From Hydrogenophaga sp. (GTDB lineage: Bacteria > Pseudomonadota > Gammaproteobacteria > Burkholderiales > Burkholderiaceae_C), in the NCBI RefSeq assembly GCF_030656115.1, contig NZ_JAUSOO010000037.1:83025-147024 (forward strand): a DNA stretch of 64,000 nt. The letters run 5' to 3'. This document shows, in pieces, positions 9,129 to 19,300 of the stretch. Position 1 is the stretch's first letter; each line of letters begins with the position of its first letter. Position numbers and translations under genes: made by a program. A model generated the notes under the pieces. The model worked only from the letters and a program-made list of their open reading frames with translations, was not told the DNA's origin and did no database searches.

Positions 9129-10259
9129 ATGAACGCTCAGATTCTGATCGTCAACGCCGACCATCCTCAGGCCCTGCACCTGGTGCGCTACGCCGAACTG
9201 CCGGGCCAGGTGTTGCTGCTGGGCCGCAGCGACCATGGCACCGGCTGGCCGGTGCAGCACAAGCCGGTGAAAGGAATGGCGGTGCTGGCGGCCCTGGATG
9301 CCTTGGTGAAGGTGCATCAAAAGGGCGTTGCTCGCCAACCTGCAGCCCCTGCCAGGCTGGAGGCTGCGCCGTCCAGCCAAGGGGTGGATACAGGCACGCG
9401 CGCTGGCGTCCATCGAACCGGTGCTGTGGAGCCCGTTCGCAGGCTTTCCGTGGTCGACATGGAGCGGGGTTTTGCCCCTACCCAGCCGCTGCCCGTGGGC
9501 GATCTGACCCGGTTGTTTGCTCCGGCGGCCAGATCGAGCCCCTGCGCGGAGAAGGCATGGCCTTCCATCCGCCCCCCCGCGCAAGACGCCGCGACAGGGG
9601 CTCCCTGCACACGCCCACCCGTCGGGCATGGCAAGGGCATGGCATCGGAACCGCCGCTGCTCACCCTCGCTGTTGACCCTGCGGTGGCGGCGGTATCGGC
9701 CTCATCTGTGCGTCCCGGCGTGGTGCGGTTGACCGATTTTGGCGGCCTGGATGCACGGTCAGTGGGGGCGGTGCCTTCGTCCCGGACCCAAACCGCGTCT
9801 TTCCCGGTTTCTGCACCCGATGCGACCAAACCCCCAGAACCCTCAGGGCAGCGTGGCGATACGCTGCTGCTGGCCGAAAGCCTGGTGGAAGGACGCATTT
9901 TGTACCAGCGGTTCCAGCGCTACGGCCTGTCCATCGACTGGTTGCGCGAAGCGGGGCAAGCGCTGCAGATGCTCAAAACGCATCCTTACCGGCTGGTGGT
10001 GATTGACCGCCTCAACGGCGGCCCCGACGTTTACCAGGTCTGCCGCAGCGTCAAGCAGCACAAACTGGCCAACGGCCAGTCGCCGGTGGTGATCATGTTT
10101 GCGCCCACCGCCGGCAGCATGGACCGCATGAAGGCCGGGTTGGCCGGCTGCGACGCTTACTTTTCCCGTGCGGTGGGTGAAGTGGATCTCTACAACTGCC
10201 TGGCACAGCACCGGCTGCTGAGCCAGCGGGCGTTTGCAAAAACCGACATCGGGTGCTGA
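9129..10259 (+). CDS. Protein with two degenerate response-regulator-like domains
   Basis: A 376-residue protein whose ends each look like a receiver fold that has lost catalytic residues. The N-terminus (ILIVNADHPQAL, later KPVKGMAVLAALDALV) keeps the beta1 strand and the Lys-Pro of beta5. The C-terminal 130 residues (DTLLLAESLVEGRILYQRF, then LVVIDRLNGGPDVYQVC and VVIMFAPTAG) follow receiver topology, but the acceptor region reads VIDRLN and the switch Thr and Lys are not obvious. About 170 residues of Ala/Pro-rich, probably disordered sequence join them. The start at 9129 has a GACGAGGT ribosome site; an in-frame ATG at 9114 is possible. It is probably a phosphorylation-independent signalling or scaffold protein. 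The partner is unknown, and the gene stands alone between gpx and lplT. Confidence 0.65.
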   Translation: MNAQILIVNADHPQALHLVRYAELPGQVLLLGRSDHGTGWPVQHKPVKGMAVLAALDALVKVHQKGVARQPAAPARLEAAPSSQGVDTGTRAGVHRTGAVEPVRRLSVVDMERGFAPTQPLPVGDLTRLFAPAARSSPCAEKAWPSIRPPAQDAATGAPCTRPPVGHGKGMASEPPLLTLAVDPAVAAVSASSVRPGVVRLTDFGGLDARSVGAVPSSRTQTASFPVSAPDATKPPEPSGQRGDTLLLAESLVEGRILYQRFQRYGLSIDWLREAGQALQMLKTHPYRLVVIDRLNGGPDVYQVCRSVKQHKLANGQSPVVIMFAPTAGSMDRMKAGLAGCDAYFSRAVGEVDLYNCLAQHRLLSQRAFAKTDIGC

Positions 10260-10277
10260 GACTGTGTTGGGGTGGAC

Positions 10278-11561
10278 TCAGCCGTGCAGGTCGTCGCGCC
10301 GGGCAATGGCCAGCAGACGCTCCAGCTCGTGCGGATGCGTGCGCTCGTTGTGGCGGTGCCACAGCGCAATCACCCCCATGAAGCCGGACACCAGCACACC
10401 GAACGCGGTGATGGCCATGAACGCCGACCAGCCCGCTGCGGTGGAGAAGCTGTAGAGGGCGCCCAGCATCAGGATGCAGGCCTGTTCGTTGAAGTTCTGC
10501 ACCGCAATGGAACGGCCCGCGCCCATCAGGTTGTGGCCGCGGTGCTGCAGCAGCGCGTTCATGGGCACCACCAAAAAGCCGCCCAGGCCGCCCAGCAGCA
10601 CCAAAAACGGCGCCGCCACCCACACGTTGTCGATGAAGTTCATCAAAATCACCAGCAGCCCCATGCCAATGCCCAGCGGCATCACCCGCGTCGCCTGGTC
10701 CAGCCGCATGCGCATTGAGGCCACCACCGCGCCCACGGCGGTGCCCAGCGCGACCACCCCCACCAGGCTCGATGCCTGCGTGGTGCTGTAGCCCATCGCG
10801 GCGCCGGCCCAGGCCAGCACGATGTAGCGCAGGTTGCCCGAGACACCCCAGAACAGCGTGGTCGTGGCCAGCGAAATCTGGCCCAGGCGGTCACGCCACA
10901 GGCGGCTGTTGCAGCGCCAGAAGTCGGGCACCAGGGCCAGCGGGTTTTGGGGCATGGGCCGCGGCGTCACGCCGGTCAGCGGTATGCGCAGGTTGAAAAT
11001 GGACGCCACCACGTACACCAGCACCAGCACCCCAATGGCCGCCTGGGCTGCGCTGTCAACGCCGGTGTCCAGGCCCGGTATGTCGATGGACAGCAACAGC
11101 CCGGACAGCCACGGCCCCACCAGCTGGCCACCCAGCAGCACGCCCAGGATGATGGAAGCAATCGTCAGCCCTTCGATCCAGCCGTTGGCCTTGACCAGTT
11201 GTGACGGCGGCAGCAATTCGGTCAGGATGCCGTATTTGGCCGGCGAATAAGCCGCTGCACCCAGGCCCACCAGGGTGTAGGCCAGCAGCGGGTGCACGCC
11301 CGCCAGCATCATCAGGCAGCCCACCACCTTGATGGCGTTGCTGATGAACATGACCTGGCCTTTGGGCCTGGCGTCGGCAAAAGCGCCCACGAAGGGCGCC
11401 AACACCACATAAAACAAGGCAAACAGCGGCACCAGGGCCGCGCTCTGCCATTCGGGTGCGCCGCGCGTGCGCAGCAGTTCGATGGCGGCGACGAACAACG
11501 CGTTGTCAGCCAGAGAGCTGAAAAACTGCGCCGTCATGATGGTGTAGAAGCCGCGCTTCAT
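10278..11561 (-). CDS. lplT: Lysophospholipid transporter, MFS superfamily
   Basis: A 427-residue MFS protein with about 12 hydrophobic segments. The N-terminus MKRGFYTIMTAQFFSSLADN and the segment AAYSPAKYGILTELLPPSQLVKANG are characteristic of LplT, which flips 2-acyl-lysophospholipids across the inner membrane for re-acylation. The reading frame extends upstream to 11870, but the family always starts at the Met of MKRGFYT, so 11561 is used even though its ribosome site is weak. It is divergent from alr with about 200 bases between, an arrangement common in Burkholderiales. The partner acyltransferase Aas is not in the window. Confidence 0.93.
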   Translation of the reverse strand: MKRGFYTIMTAQFFSSLADNALFVAAIELLRTRGAPEWQSAALVPLFALFYVVLAPFVGAFADARPKGQVMFISNAIKVVGCLMMLAGVHPLLAYTLVGLGAAAYSPAKYGILTELLPPSQLVKANGWIEGLTIASIILGVLLGGQLVGPWLSGLLLSIDIPGLDTGVDSAAQAAIGVLVLVYVVASIFNLRIPLTGVTPRPMPQNPLALVPDFWRCNSRLWRDRLGQISLATTTLFWGVSGNLRYIVLAWAGAAMGYSTTQASSLVGVVALGTAVGAVVASMRMRLDQATRVMPLGIGMGLLVILMNFIDNVWVAAPFLVLLGGLGGFLVVPMNALLQHRGHNLMGAGRSIAVQNFNEQACILMLGALYSFSTAAGWSAFMAITAFGVLVSGFMGVIALWHRHNERTHPHELERLLAIARRDDLHG

Positions 11562-11760
11562 GGGGATGATTTTGTGTGCCGGGCCACGCCAGAGGACGCT
11601 GGTGGGGTGGCCTGATGCGGCTTTTTTATGCGAAAGTCGGCGTGTCTCCGAGGATGCCGGGTTATAGCACGCCACTTGTGACCGTCTGTAAACACCCGGT
11701 ACCTCGCCCCTGGCCGCAGGCCTTTGCCCTCTGGTTGCCGTCCGTTCCCTGCCAATTGCC

Positions 11761-12894
11761 ATGCCCCGTCCCATTCTTGCCACCGTGCACCCCGACGCTT
11801 TGCGCCACAACCTGCAGCGCGCCCGCGACTGCGCGCCCGACGCCCGCGTCTGGGCGGTCGTCAAGGCCAACGCCTACGGGCATGGCATTGAGCGCACCTT
11901 TGACGCGCTGCGCAGCGCCGACGGCTTTGCCCTGCTCGACCTGGCCGAGGCCGAGCGCATCCGGACGCTCGATTGGCGCGGCCCCATTCTGTTGCTCGAA
12001 GGCGTGTTCGAGCCGCGCGACCTGGAGCTGTGTTCGCGCCTGCACCTGTGGCACACGGTGCACTGCAGCGAGCAGATCGACTGGCTGGCGGCGCACAAAA
12101 CGCAGTTGCCCCACCGCGTGTTCCTCAAGCTCAACAGCGGCATGAACCGCCTGGGCTTCACGCCAACCGCCTTTCGTGCCGCCTGGGCGCGGCTCAACGC
12201 GCTGCCGCAGGTGGAAGAAATCTCGCTCATGACCCACTTCAGCGACGCCGACGGCCCGCGTGGCATGGCCCACCAGGTGGCGGCCTTTGAGGCCGCCACC
12301 GCCGACTTACCCGGTGAGCGCACCCTGTGCAACAGCGCGGCCACGCTGCGCTTTGCCCGGCAGGCGCTGCGGGTAGACCCCACCGCGCCCGCCACCGAAA
12401 CCCTGAGCGCCGACTGGGTGCGCTCGGGCATTGCCACCTACGGCAGCGCGCCCGACCACCCGCAGCGCACCGCCGCCGACTGGGGCTTGCAGCCCGCCAT
12501 GACGCTGTCCAGCCGCCTGATCGGGGTGCAGCAACTGCAGGCCGGCGACACCGTGGGATACGGTTCCACCTACACCGCTGCGGCGCCGCAGCGCATCGGC
12601 GTGGTGGCCTGCGGCTACGCCGACGGCTACCCACGCCACGCGCCCACCGGCACACCGGTGCTGGTGGCCGGTGTGCGCACCCGCGTGGTCGGCCGCGTCA
12701 GCATGGACATGATCACGGTCGATCTGGCCCCGCTGGACGCCCTGGGCGTGGCCTGTGGCGTGGGCGCTGAAGTGGTCTTGTGGGGCGTGAGCACATCGGG
12801 CGCTGTGCTGCCGGTGGACGAGGTGGCGGCAGCGGCGGGCACCATTTCCTATGAGTTGTTGTGTGCGGTGGCACCACGGGTGCCGTTCAATTGA
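11761..12894 (+). CDS. alr: Alanine racemase
   Basis: A 377-residue PLP enzyme that interconverts L- and D-alanine for peptidoglycan and for D-alanine catabolism. Lys35 in [11 protein letters not shown] binds PLP and Tyr271 in GYGSTYTA is the second catalytic base. The C-terminal beta domain contains [12 protein letters not shown]. The length is normal for the single-domain enzyme, and the ATG at 11761 gives the expected MPRPILATV start. It lies divergent from lplT. The D-alanine dehydrogenase and an alanine symporter are about 45 kb further along, so they are not co-transcribed. Confidence 0.96.
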   Translation: MPRPILATVHPDALRHNLQRARDCAPDARVWAVVKANAYGHGIERTFDALRSADGFALLDLAEAERIRTLDWRGPILLLEGVFEPRDLELCSRLHLWHTVHCSEQIDWLAAHKTQLPHRVFLKLNSGMNRLGFTPTAFRAAWARLNALPQVEEISLMTHFSDADGPRGMAHQVAAFEAATADLPGERTLCNSAATLRFARQALRVDPTAPATETLSADWVRSGIATYGSAPDHPQRTAADWGLQPAMTLSSRLIGVQQLQAGDTVGYGSTYTAAAPQRIGVVACGYADGYPRHAPTGTPVLVAGVRTRVVGRVSMDMITVDLAPLDALGVACGVGAEVVLWGVSTSGAVLPVDEVAAAAGTISYELLCAVAPRVPFN

Positions 12895-13055
12895 TGCCCC
12901 CATATGCGCTGCTGGGCAGGGCTGCGTGTGTGGTGGGCCGACATCCAGTGTGCGGCCAACGGCCTGGCATTTCAGCGACCGCACTGGTGTGTGCGTGCGG
13001 GTCAGGTCAAAGGTGCAGAAGCGCCCCAAAGCGGTGCACTCTTTGATTTGTGCTC

Positions 13056-13085
13056 TTGATTTCTTATTCCGCATCGGGTTTTAAT
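13056..13085 (+). promoter_or_regulatory. Putative sigma-70 promoter for the hemerythrin gene
   Basis: TTGATT (13056-13061), an 18-base spacer and TTTAAT (13080-13085) in a locally AT-rich stretch, about 60 bases before the hemerythrin start. Predicted by eye only. Confidence 0.4.
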
Positions 13086-13146
13086 GTCGCGGGTGATCGA
13101 CATGATCGGTGGCAACCTGCCATTTCTCATCAAAGCGGAGAACAAG

Positions 13147-13551
13147 ATGTTCATGCCCTGGAATGACGAACTGTTGACGGGAATCAGCGAAATCGACTCG
13201 CAGCACAAGTGGCTTGTCGAGGCAACGAACCGTCTCCACGACGAGCTGAGCAAGCCCCAGTCGGACCCTGCGGTGGTCGGCGACATTCTCGAAGGACTGG
13301 TGGATTACACGTTCAACCACTTCATCATGGAAGAAGAGCTCTTCGAGCGGTTCGGATATCCGGAAACCGCCGCACACAAAGCCCAGCACAACGTCTTTAC
13401 CGCCAAGATCTCCGGCCTGCTGCACAAGCATGAGGACGGAGAGATCGCCTCGGGCGAGGCGCTGGAGTTGCTGAAGAGCTGGCTGATCCAGCACATCATG
13501 AAAACCGACAAGGCCTACGTGTCCTTCTTCGGGGCAAACGGGATGACGTAG
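13147..13551 (+). CDS. Bacteriohemerythrin
   Basis: A 134-residue di-iron O2-binding protein. All canonical ligands are present: H20, H58, E62, H77, H81, H116 and D121, within SEIDSQHKW, FNHFIMEEELF, HKAQHNVF and IQHIMKTDK. Such proteins bind or store oxygen in microaerobic or motile bacteria. The frame stays open to an ATG at 13084, but ATG 13147 has a GGAG ribosome site eight bases upstream and the family starts with M-x-W-N, so the shorter form is preferred. It is apparently monocistronic, with its own promoter. Confidence 0.93.
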   Translation: MFMPWNDELLTGISEIDSQHKWLVEATNRLHDELSKPQSDPAVVGDILEGLVDYTFNHFIMEEELFERFGYPETAAHKAQHNVFTAKISGLLHKHEDGEIASGEALELLKSWLIQHIMKTDKAYVSFFGANGMT

Positions 13552-13707
13552 GCGCGTGGGCTAAACCCGATGCACGCTCGCCGCAGAGGCCTGGGTGGTT
13601 GGCTGGTTACAAAGCGGGTTCTTTTTCACACGTGGCCGGCTTGGGTGTTGCTTGGCGCGGGACAATCGATTGCATTGTCTCGCAACCCCCGCACCGAAAG
13701 CCCTGCC

Positions 13708-14955
13708 TTGAACCCCTCCCGCTCTCCCCTGGCCATGTTTCTGGGCCTGCCTTTTGTGGCCTGGGTCATTTTGTACAGCGCGGTCACCTGGGGCATCTTT
13801 GGTGCTCTGCTGGGGGCGGTCACGCCCAATCTGCGCGCGCAAATGGGCGTGTCGTTCCAGCAGATCGGTTGGCTCATGGCGCTGTGGAGCGCCGGGGGCG
13901 CGGCGGGTTCGCTGCTGGGCGGCGCCATTGCCAAGCGCTTCCCGCCGCAGAAGCTGCTGCTGGGCTACACCGTGCTCGTGGTGGGCGGGCTGGTGGGGGT
14001 GTTGTGGGCACCCAGTTTTGGCTGGCTGGCTTTCTTCATGGCCACCATCGCCACCTTCGAGACCGCCTTGTTCACGCTCGGCCACGGCCTGCTGGCCGAA
14101 ATGAGCGACGAGCCCGAACTGCGCACCCGCATCATCAGCCTGGTGGACGTGGCCTACAGCCTGGGCAGTGTGCTGTCGCCGCTGCTGGTGGCGGCGGTGC
14201 TGCTGTTTTCGCCCCAGTGGCGCGCGCCGTACGCGGTGTTTGGCGTGCTGGCGCTGGTGATGCTGGTCATGACGCTGCAGCGTTCCCGGCTGCGCGGTGT
14301 GCGGTTCCAGGTCCATGCCGACGCCACCGAGCCCCGCGCCAGCCGCCGCCCGTTGGGCTACGCGGGGCTGCTGCGCCAGCCGCTGGTGCGCTGGGTCCTG
14401 CTGGCCGGGGTGTGCAGCGGCCTCACAGAATGGGGTCAGTATTTCTGGTTTGTGAGCTTCGCCACCGAATCGCTCGGCCTGCACGAGCAAAGCGCCCGGC
14501 TGGCGTTGGGTTTTCTCATGGCCGGTATGGTGGTGGGCCGGGTGTGGCAGGCGTTTGGCCACAGCCGCTGGTCGCTGGAGCAGAAGATTTTCCGGCTGGG
14601 CACGCTGGCCAGTGCGGCCCTGGCGGCCTTGTGGTTCAGCCCAACGGGCGCGCCGTTTGTGTGGCTGGCGCTGTGCAATTTTGCGGCGGGCCTCGGTGTG
14701 TCGGTGGCGTTTCCCATTTTGCTGGGCAGCGCTTTGCGCGGTTTCCCGCAAGAGGCGCCGCGCCTCTCGGCCCTGCTCATGATCGCCTTCACCGTGGGTG
14801 CGCAGCTGGCCGCCTTGCTCATGGGCGAACTGGCCGAAAGCTTGGGCCTGCGCGTGGCTTATGCGACGCTGGTGCTGGCCTCTGTGGCGTTTGTCGGCTG
14901 CGTCTGGCAGCTGGGTCGGCTGCACAAGCGCACACTGGCGGGGTTTCCGGCTTGA
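13708..14955 (+). CDS. MFS transporter, substrate unknown
   Basis: A protein of about 415 residues with 12 predicted hydrophobic segments and a central loop after TM6 (LQRSRLRGVRFQVHAD). TM1 starts at AMFLGLPFVAWVIL and TM4 includes ATFETALFTLGHGLLAE. No substrate-specific motif is recognised. The start is uncertain: TTG 13708 gives a short cytoplasmic tail before TM1, ATG 13735 would begin almost inside TM1, and ATG 13570 is far upstream. An imperfect palindrome (GACAAT...ATTGTC at about 13661-13679) lies just before and may belong to its promoter. The neighbours offer no functional link. Confidence 0.75.
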   Translation: MNPSRSPLAMFLGLPFVAWVILYSAVTWGIFGALLGAVTPNLRAQMGVSFQQIGWLMALWSAGGAAGSLLGGAIAKRFPPQKLLLGYTVLVVGGLVGVLWAPSFGWLAFFMATIATFETALFTLGHGLLAEMSDEPELRTRIISLVDVAYSLGSVLSPLLVAAVLLFSPQWRAPYAVFGVLALVMLVMTLQRSRLRGVRFQVHADATEPRASRRPLGYAGLLRQPLVRWVLLAGVCSGLTEWGQYFWFVSFATESLGLHEQSARLALGFLMAGMVVGRVWQAFGHSRWSLEQKIFRLGTLASAALAALWFSPTGAPFVWLALCNFAAGLGVSVAFPILLGSALRGFPQEAPRLSALLMIAFTVGAQLAALLMGELAESLGLRVAYATLVLASVAFVGCVWQLGRLHKRTLAGFPA

Positions 14956-15060
14956 CGGCTTTTAAGCCCAACGCCGCATTGTTCTTTTTGCCAGACCCTT
15001 TGGAGCGCGCAGCCCATCGGGCCTGAAGACGCACCAGACCCCTGTCATCGTGCGCCCATC

Positions 15061-15089
15061 TTGTACCCCCAGGGGTATCAATGTATACT
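15061..15089 (+). promoter_or_regulatory. Promoter with embedded CsoR-family-type operator
   Basis: A -35-like TTGTAC (15061-15066), a 17-base spacer and -10 TATACT (15084-15089). The perfect inverted repeat TACCCC-CA-GGGGTA occupies 15064-15077, overlapping the -35 end and spacer. A G/C tract flanked by TA is the usual form of CsoR/RcnR-family operators, and the last gene of the following operon encodes a protein of that family. Binding there would block RNA polymerase. The ribosome site AGGAG at 15101 and the adaptor start at 15115 follow. Confidence 0.7.
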
Positions 15090-15114
15090 GCAGGCCGTAT
15101 AGGAGAACCGCACC

Positions 15115-16293
15115 ATGATCCCCCGGAAAACCGCCCGTTTCACCCAGCCTCTCGTGGCCCGTGCGCAAGCCTGGGTACCCCATCCACAGGCCCGGCGCCG
15201 CTGGGTGCTGGCGGGTTTGTCGCTGGCTTTGGTGACCGGCGCCGCCCTGTTCACCGCCAGCGGGGTGCACGCGCAGGCCGCAGCCGGTGCGCCACAGGTG
15301 CCCGTGGTGGTGGTGGGTGCGCAAGCGGTGGGCGCCGGTGTGGCGCTCGACGGCAGCTTGCAGGCGGTGCGCCAGAGCGTGCTGTCGGCCCAGGCCAGTG
15401 GCCGCATCGCCAGCCTGTCGGTGAAAGCCGGCGACCGGGTAAAGGCCGGCCAGGTGCTGGCCGTGATCGACGACCGCGCCACCCAGGCCGGTGTGGCCCA
15501 GGCGCAGGCCGGTTTTGCCGAAGCCGACGCCAACCTGGCCAACGCCAAGGCCCACTTTGAACGCACCCGCGACCTGCGCGCCCAGGGCTTTGTGGCCCAG
15601 GCTGCGCTGGACACCGCGCAGGCCCAGCTGAAGGCGGCGCAGGCCGGTGTGGCCGCCGCCCGCGCCGGGCAAACGCAGGCCGGTGTGGCCCAGGGTTTCA
15701 CGCGCCTGACCGCGCCGTACGACGGCTGGGTGTTGGCCACCCACGCCGAAGCGGGCGGCTTGGCCATGCCCGGGGCGCCGGTGCTCACGGTGTACGCACC
15801 GCAACCCATTCGCGCGGTGGTGCATGTGCCCGCCTCGCAGCAAACCCTGGCCCAACAGGCCCAGCGCATTGAAGTGCAGCTGCCCGGCACCGAGCGCTGG
15901 GTGACCCCCGCCAGCCAGACCAGCCTGCCCGCGGCCGACCCGGTGTCGCAAACCGTGGAATGGCGCCTGGACCTGAGCGCCGCCGACGGCGCGGGCCAGG
16001 TGCCCGGGCGCCAGGTGCGCGTGCGCTTTGTGGGTGGCACCGCCCAGCCCGACAGCCAGCGCCTGCTGGTGCCCGAGGCAGCCCTGCTGCGCCGGGGTGA
16101 ACTCACCGGCGTGTATGTGGTGTCGAGCAAGGGCGAAGGCCAGCCAGCCGGGTTTGCGCTGCGCGCGGTGCGCACCGGCGCTGCCCACGGCAGCGCTGGG
16201 GTGGAGGTGTTGGCCGGTCTGAAGGCCGGTGACCGCGTGGCGCTGGACCCGGTGCGGGCCGGCCTGTCGGGCGCTGTGCCCGCTGCCCAGTAA
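15115..16293 (+). CDS. RND efflux periplasmic adaptor (membrane fusion protein)
   Basis: A 392-residue adaptor linking an inner-membrane RND pump to an outer-membrane channel. An N-terminal signal/anchor (RRRWVLAGLSLALVTGAALF) ends in ASGVHAQA. It is followed by a lipoyl half (SGRIASLSVKAGDRVKAGQVLAVID), a helical hairpin rich in AQAQ repeats, the second lipoyl half (RLTAPYDGWVLATHAEAGG) and a beta-barrel/membrane-proximal domain. First gene of a five-gene operon, with a strong AGGAG ribosome site 14 bases upstream and ten bases to the permease gene. No outer-membrane factor is encoded nearby, so it must borrow one such as a TolC homologue. Confidence 0.92.
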   Translation: MIPRKTARFTQPLVARAQAWVPHPQARRRWVLAGLSLALVTGAALFTASGVHAQAAAGAPQVPVVVVGAQAVGAGVALDGSLQAVRQSVLSAQASGRIASLSVKAGDRVKAGQVLAVIDDRATQAGVAQAQAGFAEADANLANAKAHFERTRDLRAQGFVAQAALDTAQAQLKAAQAGVAAARAGQTQAGVAQGFTRLTAPYDGWVLATHAEAGGLAMPGAPVLTVYAPQPIRAVVHVPASQQTLAQQAQRIEVQLPGTERWVTPASQTSLPAADPVSQTVEWRLDLSAADGAGQVPGRQVRVRFVGGTAQPDSQRLLVPEAALLRRGELTGVYVVSSKGEGQPAGFALRAVRTGAAHGSAGVEVLAGLKAGDRVALDPVRAGLSGAVPAAQ

Positions 16294-16303
16294 GGACGCC
16301 GCC

Positions 16304-19300
16304 ATGAGCCACCCCGAAACCCCCTCCAACGCCACCCCTGAAAAGCTGGGCTTTTCGGGCTCGGTGGCGCGCATGTTCCAGGCCAACGCCATCACGCCGC
16401 TGCTGGCGCTGGTGGCCTTGCTGCTGGGCCTGTTCGCCGTGCTGGTCACGCCGCGCGAAGAAGAGCCGCAGATCAACGTGACCATGGCCAACGTGCTGAT
16501 TCCCTTCCCGGGGGCTTCCAGCGCCGACGTGGAAAAAATGGTGGCCGCGCCGGCCGAACACGTGCTCTCGCAAATCCAGGGCATTGAGCACACCTACTCG
16601 GTGTCGCGCCCCGGCGTGGCCGTGCTCACCGTGCAGTTCCAGGTGGGTGTGCCGCGCACCGAAGCGCTGGTGCGGCTGTACGACGTGCTCAACGCCAACC
16701 AGGACTGGCTGCCCCAGGGCCTGGGCGTGCTCACCCCCATCGTCAAGCCCAAAGGCATTGACGATGTGCCGGTGCTGGCCGCCACGCTGTGGACGAAAGA
16801 CGCCCAAAGCGCACACGACCTGGAGCGCGTGGCCCACGCGGTGGAAACCGAGCTCAAGCGCGTGCCCGGCACGCGCGAGGTGGTCACCATTGGCGGCCCC
16901 GGCCGCGCGGTGCATGTGTGGCTCGACCCCGCCCGCCTGCGCGAGCGTGGTGTGAGTGTGCAAACGCTGCACGGTGCCATTGCGTCGGCCAACCAGGCGC
17001 TGCCCTCGGGCGCGGTCATCAACCCCAACGCGGCCGCGGGCGAGCCCGGCATGTTGTCGGTGGAAACCGGCGAGTTCTTGCAGAACGAAAAAGACGTGGG
17101 CGACATCGTGGTCGGTGTTTCCAACGGCCGCCCCATTTACCTGCGCGAAGTGGCGCGGGTCGAGGCCGGTGCGCAGCTGCCCAAGCGCTACGTGTGGTTC
17201 ACCCCCGGTGCGGCCGACGCGGCCCACCCCGGTCAGCAAGGCCAGAACCACCCGGCCGTGACCATCACCGTGACCAAGAAACCCGGTGAAAACGCGGTGG
17301 ACGTGGCCGCTGGCGTGCGCGAGCGGCTGGACAACCTGAAGAACACCATCATTCCGGACGACGTGGAAGTGGCCATCACCCGCGACTACGGCCAGACCGC
17401 CGCCGACAAGGCCTACAAACTGATCCAGAAGCTGATTTTTGCCACCGGCAGCGTGATCATTCTGGTGGGTCTGGCGCTGGGCCGGCGCGAGGCCATCATC
17501 GTGGGCGCCGCGGTGATCCTCACACTCACGGCCACGCTGTTTGCCAGCTGGGCCTGGGGCTTCACGCTCAACCGCGTGTCGCTGTTTGCGCTCATTTTCT
17601 CCATCGGCATTCTGGTGGACGACGCGATCGTGGTGGTGGAAAACATCCACCGCCACCGCCAGCTCACACCCGATGTGCCGCTGTCGGTCATCATCCCGCG
17701 CGCCGTGGACGAGGTGGGTGGCCCCACCATTTTGGCCACCTTCACCGTCATCGCGGCGCTGCTGCCCATGGCCTTCGTGACCGGGCTGATGGGCCCTTAC
17801 ATGAGCCCGATCCCGATCAACGCCAGCATGGGCATGGGGATCTCGCTGGCCATTGCCTTCACGGTCACGCCATGGCTTGCACTCAAGCTCACGAAGACGG
17901 GCGCGGGTCACGCCGCGCACGGCCCAAGCAAGCTCACCAACGCCCTGCAAAACACCTTCACGCGCGTGCTCACGCCGTTGCTGCAAAGCGCGCGCAAGCG
18001 CTGGCTGCTGCTGGCCGGCATTCTGGTGGCGCTGCTGCTGTCGGTGGGCCTGGCGCTGGTGCAGTGGGTGGTGCTGAAAATGCTGCCCTTTGACAACAAG
18101 AGCGAGTACCAGGTGGTGCTCGACATGCCCGCCGGCACCCCGCTGGAAAACACCGCCGCCGCGCTGCAAGACATGACCGCCTGGCTCGCCCAGCAGCCCG
18201 AGGTGGCCAACGTGCAAGGCTACGCCGGCACCGCCAGCCCCATCACCTTCAACGGCCTGGTGCGCCAGTACTACCTGCGCGCCGACGTGGAAAGTGGCGA
18301 CCTGCAGATCAACCTGACCGACGCCGCGCACCGCAGCGAAAAGAGCCACGCCATTGCGCAGCGCCACCGCCCCGATCTGGAAAAAATCGCGGCGGTGCAC
18401 GGTGCGCGCATCAAGGTGGTGGAAGTGCCGCCCGGCCCGCCCGTCATGTCGCCCATCGTGGCCGAGGTCTATGGCCCGGACGAGGCAGGCCGCGCCGAAC
18501 TCGCCCTGCGCGTGGCCCAGGCCTATGCCGAGACGCCCGACATCGTGGGCGTGGACACCTCGCTGAAAGAGCACGCCCCGCGCGCCTTCCTGCGCATCCA
18601 GCGCCAGCGCGCCGAGTCGCTGGGCATTCCGGTGCAGGTGATTGCGCAAACGGTGTACGCCGCGCTCTCAGGCTCCGACGCCGCCTACCTGCACGACGGC
18701 CACGCCAAGTTTGCGGTGCCGGTGCGCCTGCAGCTGCCGTTGGACCAGCAGGTCGGCCTTGATGCGTTGCTGGCGCTGCCGCTGAAAGCCGCCAACGGCG
18801 CCATGGTGCCGCTGTCCGAACTGGTGACGGTGGAGCGCGGTGTGATCGACCAGCCGCGCTTCACCAAAAACATGCTGCCCGTGACCTACGTGATGGGCGA
18901 CATGGCGGGCAAGCTGGACTCGCCGCTGTACGGCCTGTTCGGCATCCGCAGCCGCATGGACGCCGCCGCGCTGCCCAACACCGGCGAACTCGGCGAGTAC
19001 TGGATCAGCCAGCCCAAAGACCCGTACCGCCAGTACGCGGTGAAGTGGGACGGCGAGTGGCAGATCACCTATGAAACCTTCCGCGACATGGGTGCGGCCT
19101 ACGGCGTGGGCCTGATCCTGATTTACCTGCTGGTGGTGGCGCAGTTCAAGAGCTACGTCACGCCGCTGATCATCATGGCGCCCATTCCGCTCACCATCAT
19201 TGGCGTCATGCCCGGCCACGCGCTGCTCAACGCGCAATACACCGCGACCAGCATGATCGGCATGATTGCGCTGGCCGGCATCATCGTGCGCAACTCCATC

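Noticed and set aside
13661..13679. Imperfect palindrome GACAAT...ATTGTC before the MFS gene as an operator
   Set aside because: Only the arms match and no regulator is adjacent; it may simply contain the promoter.
16103..18649. Long minus-strand frame antisense to the RND permease
   Set aside because: It mirrors codon bias of the real gene and shows no family signature.
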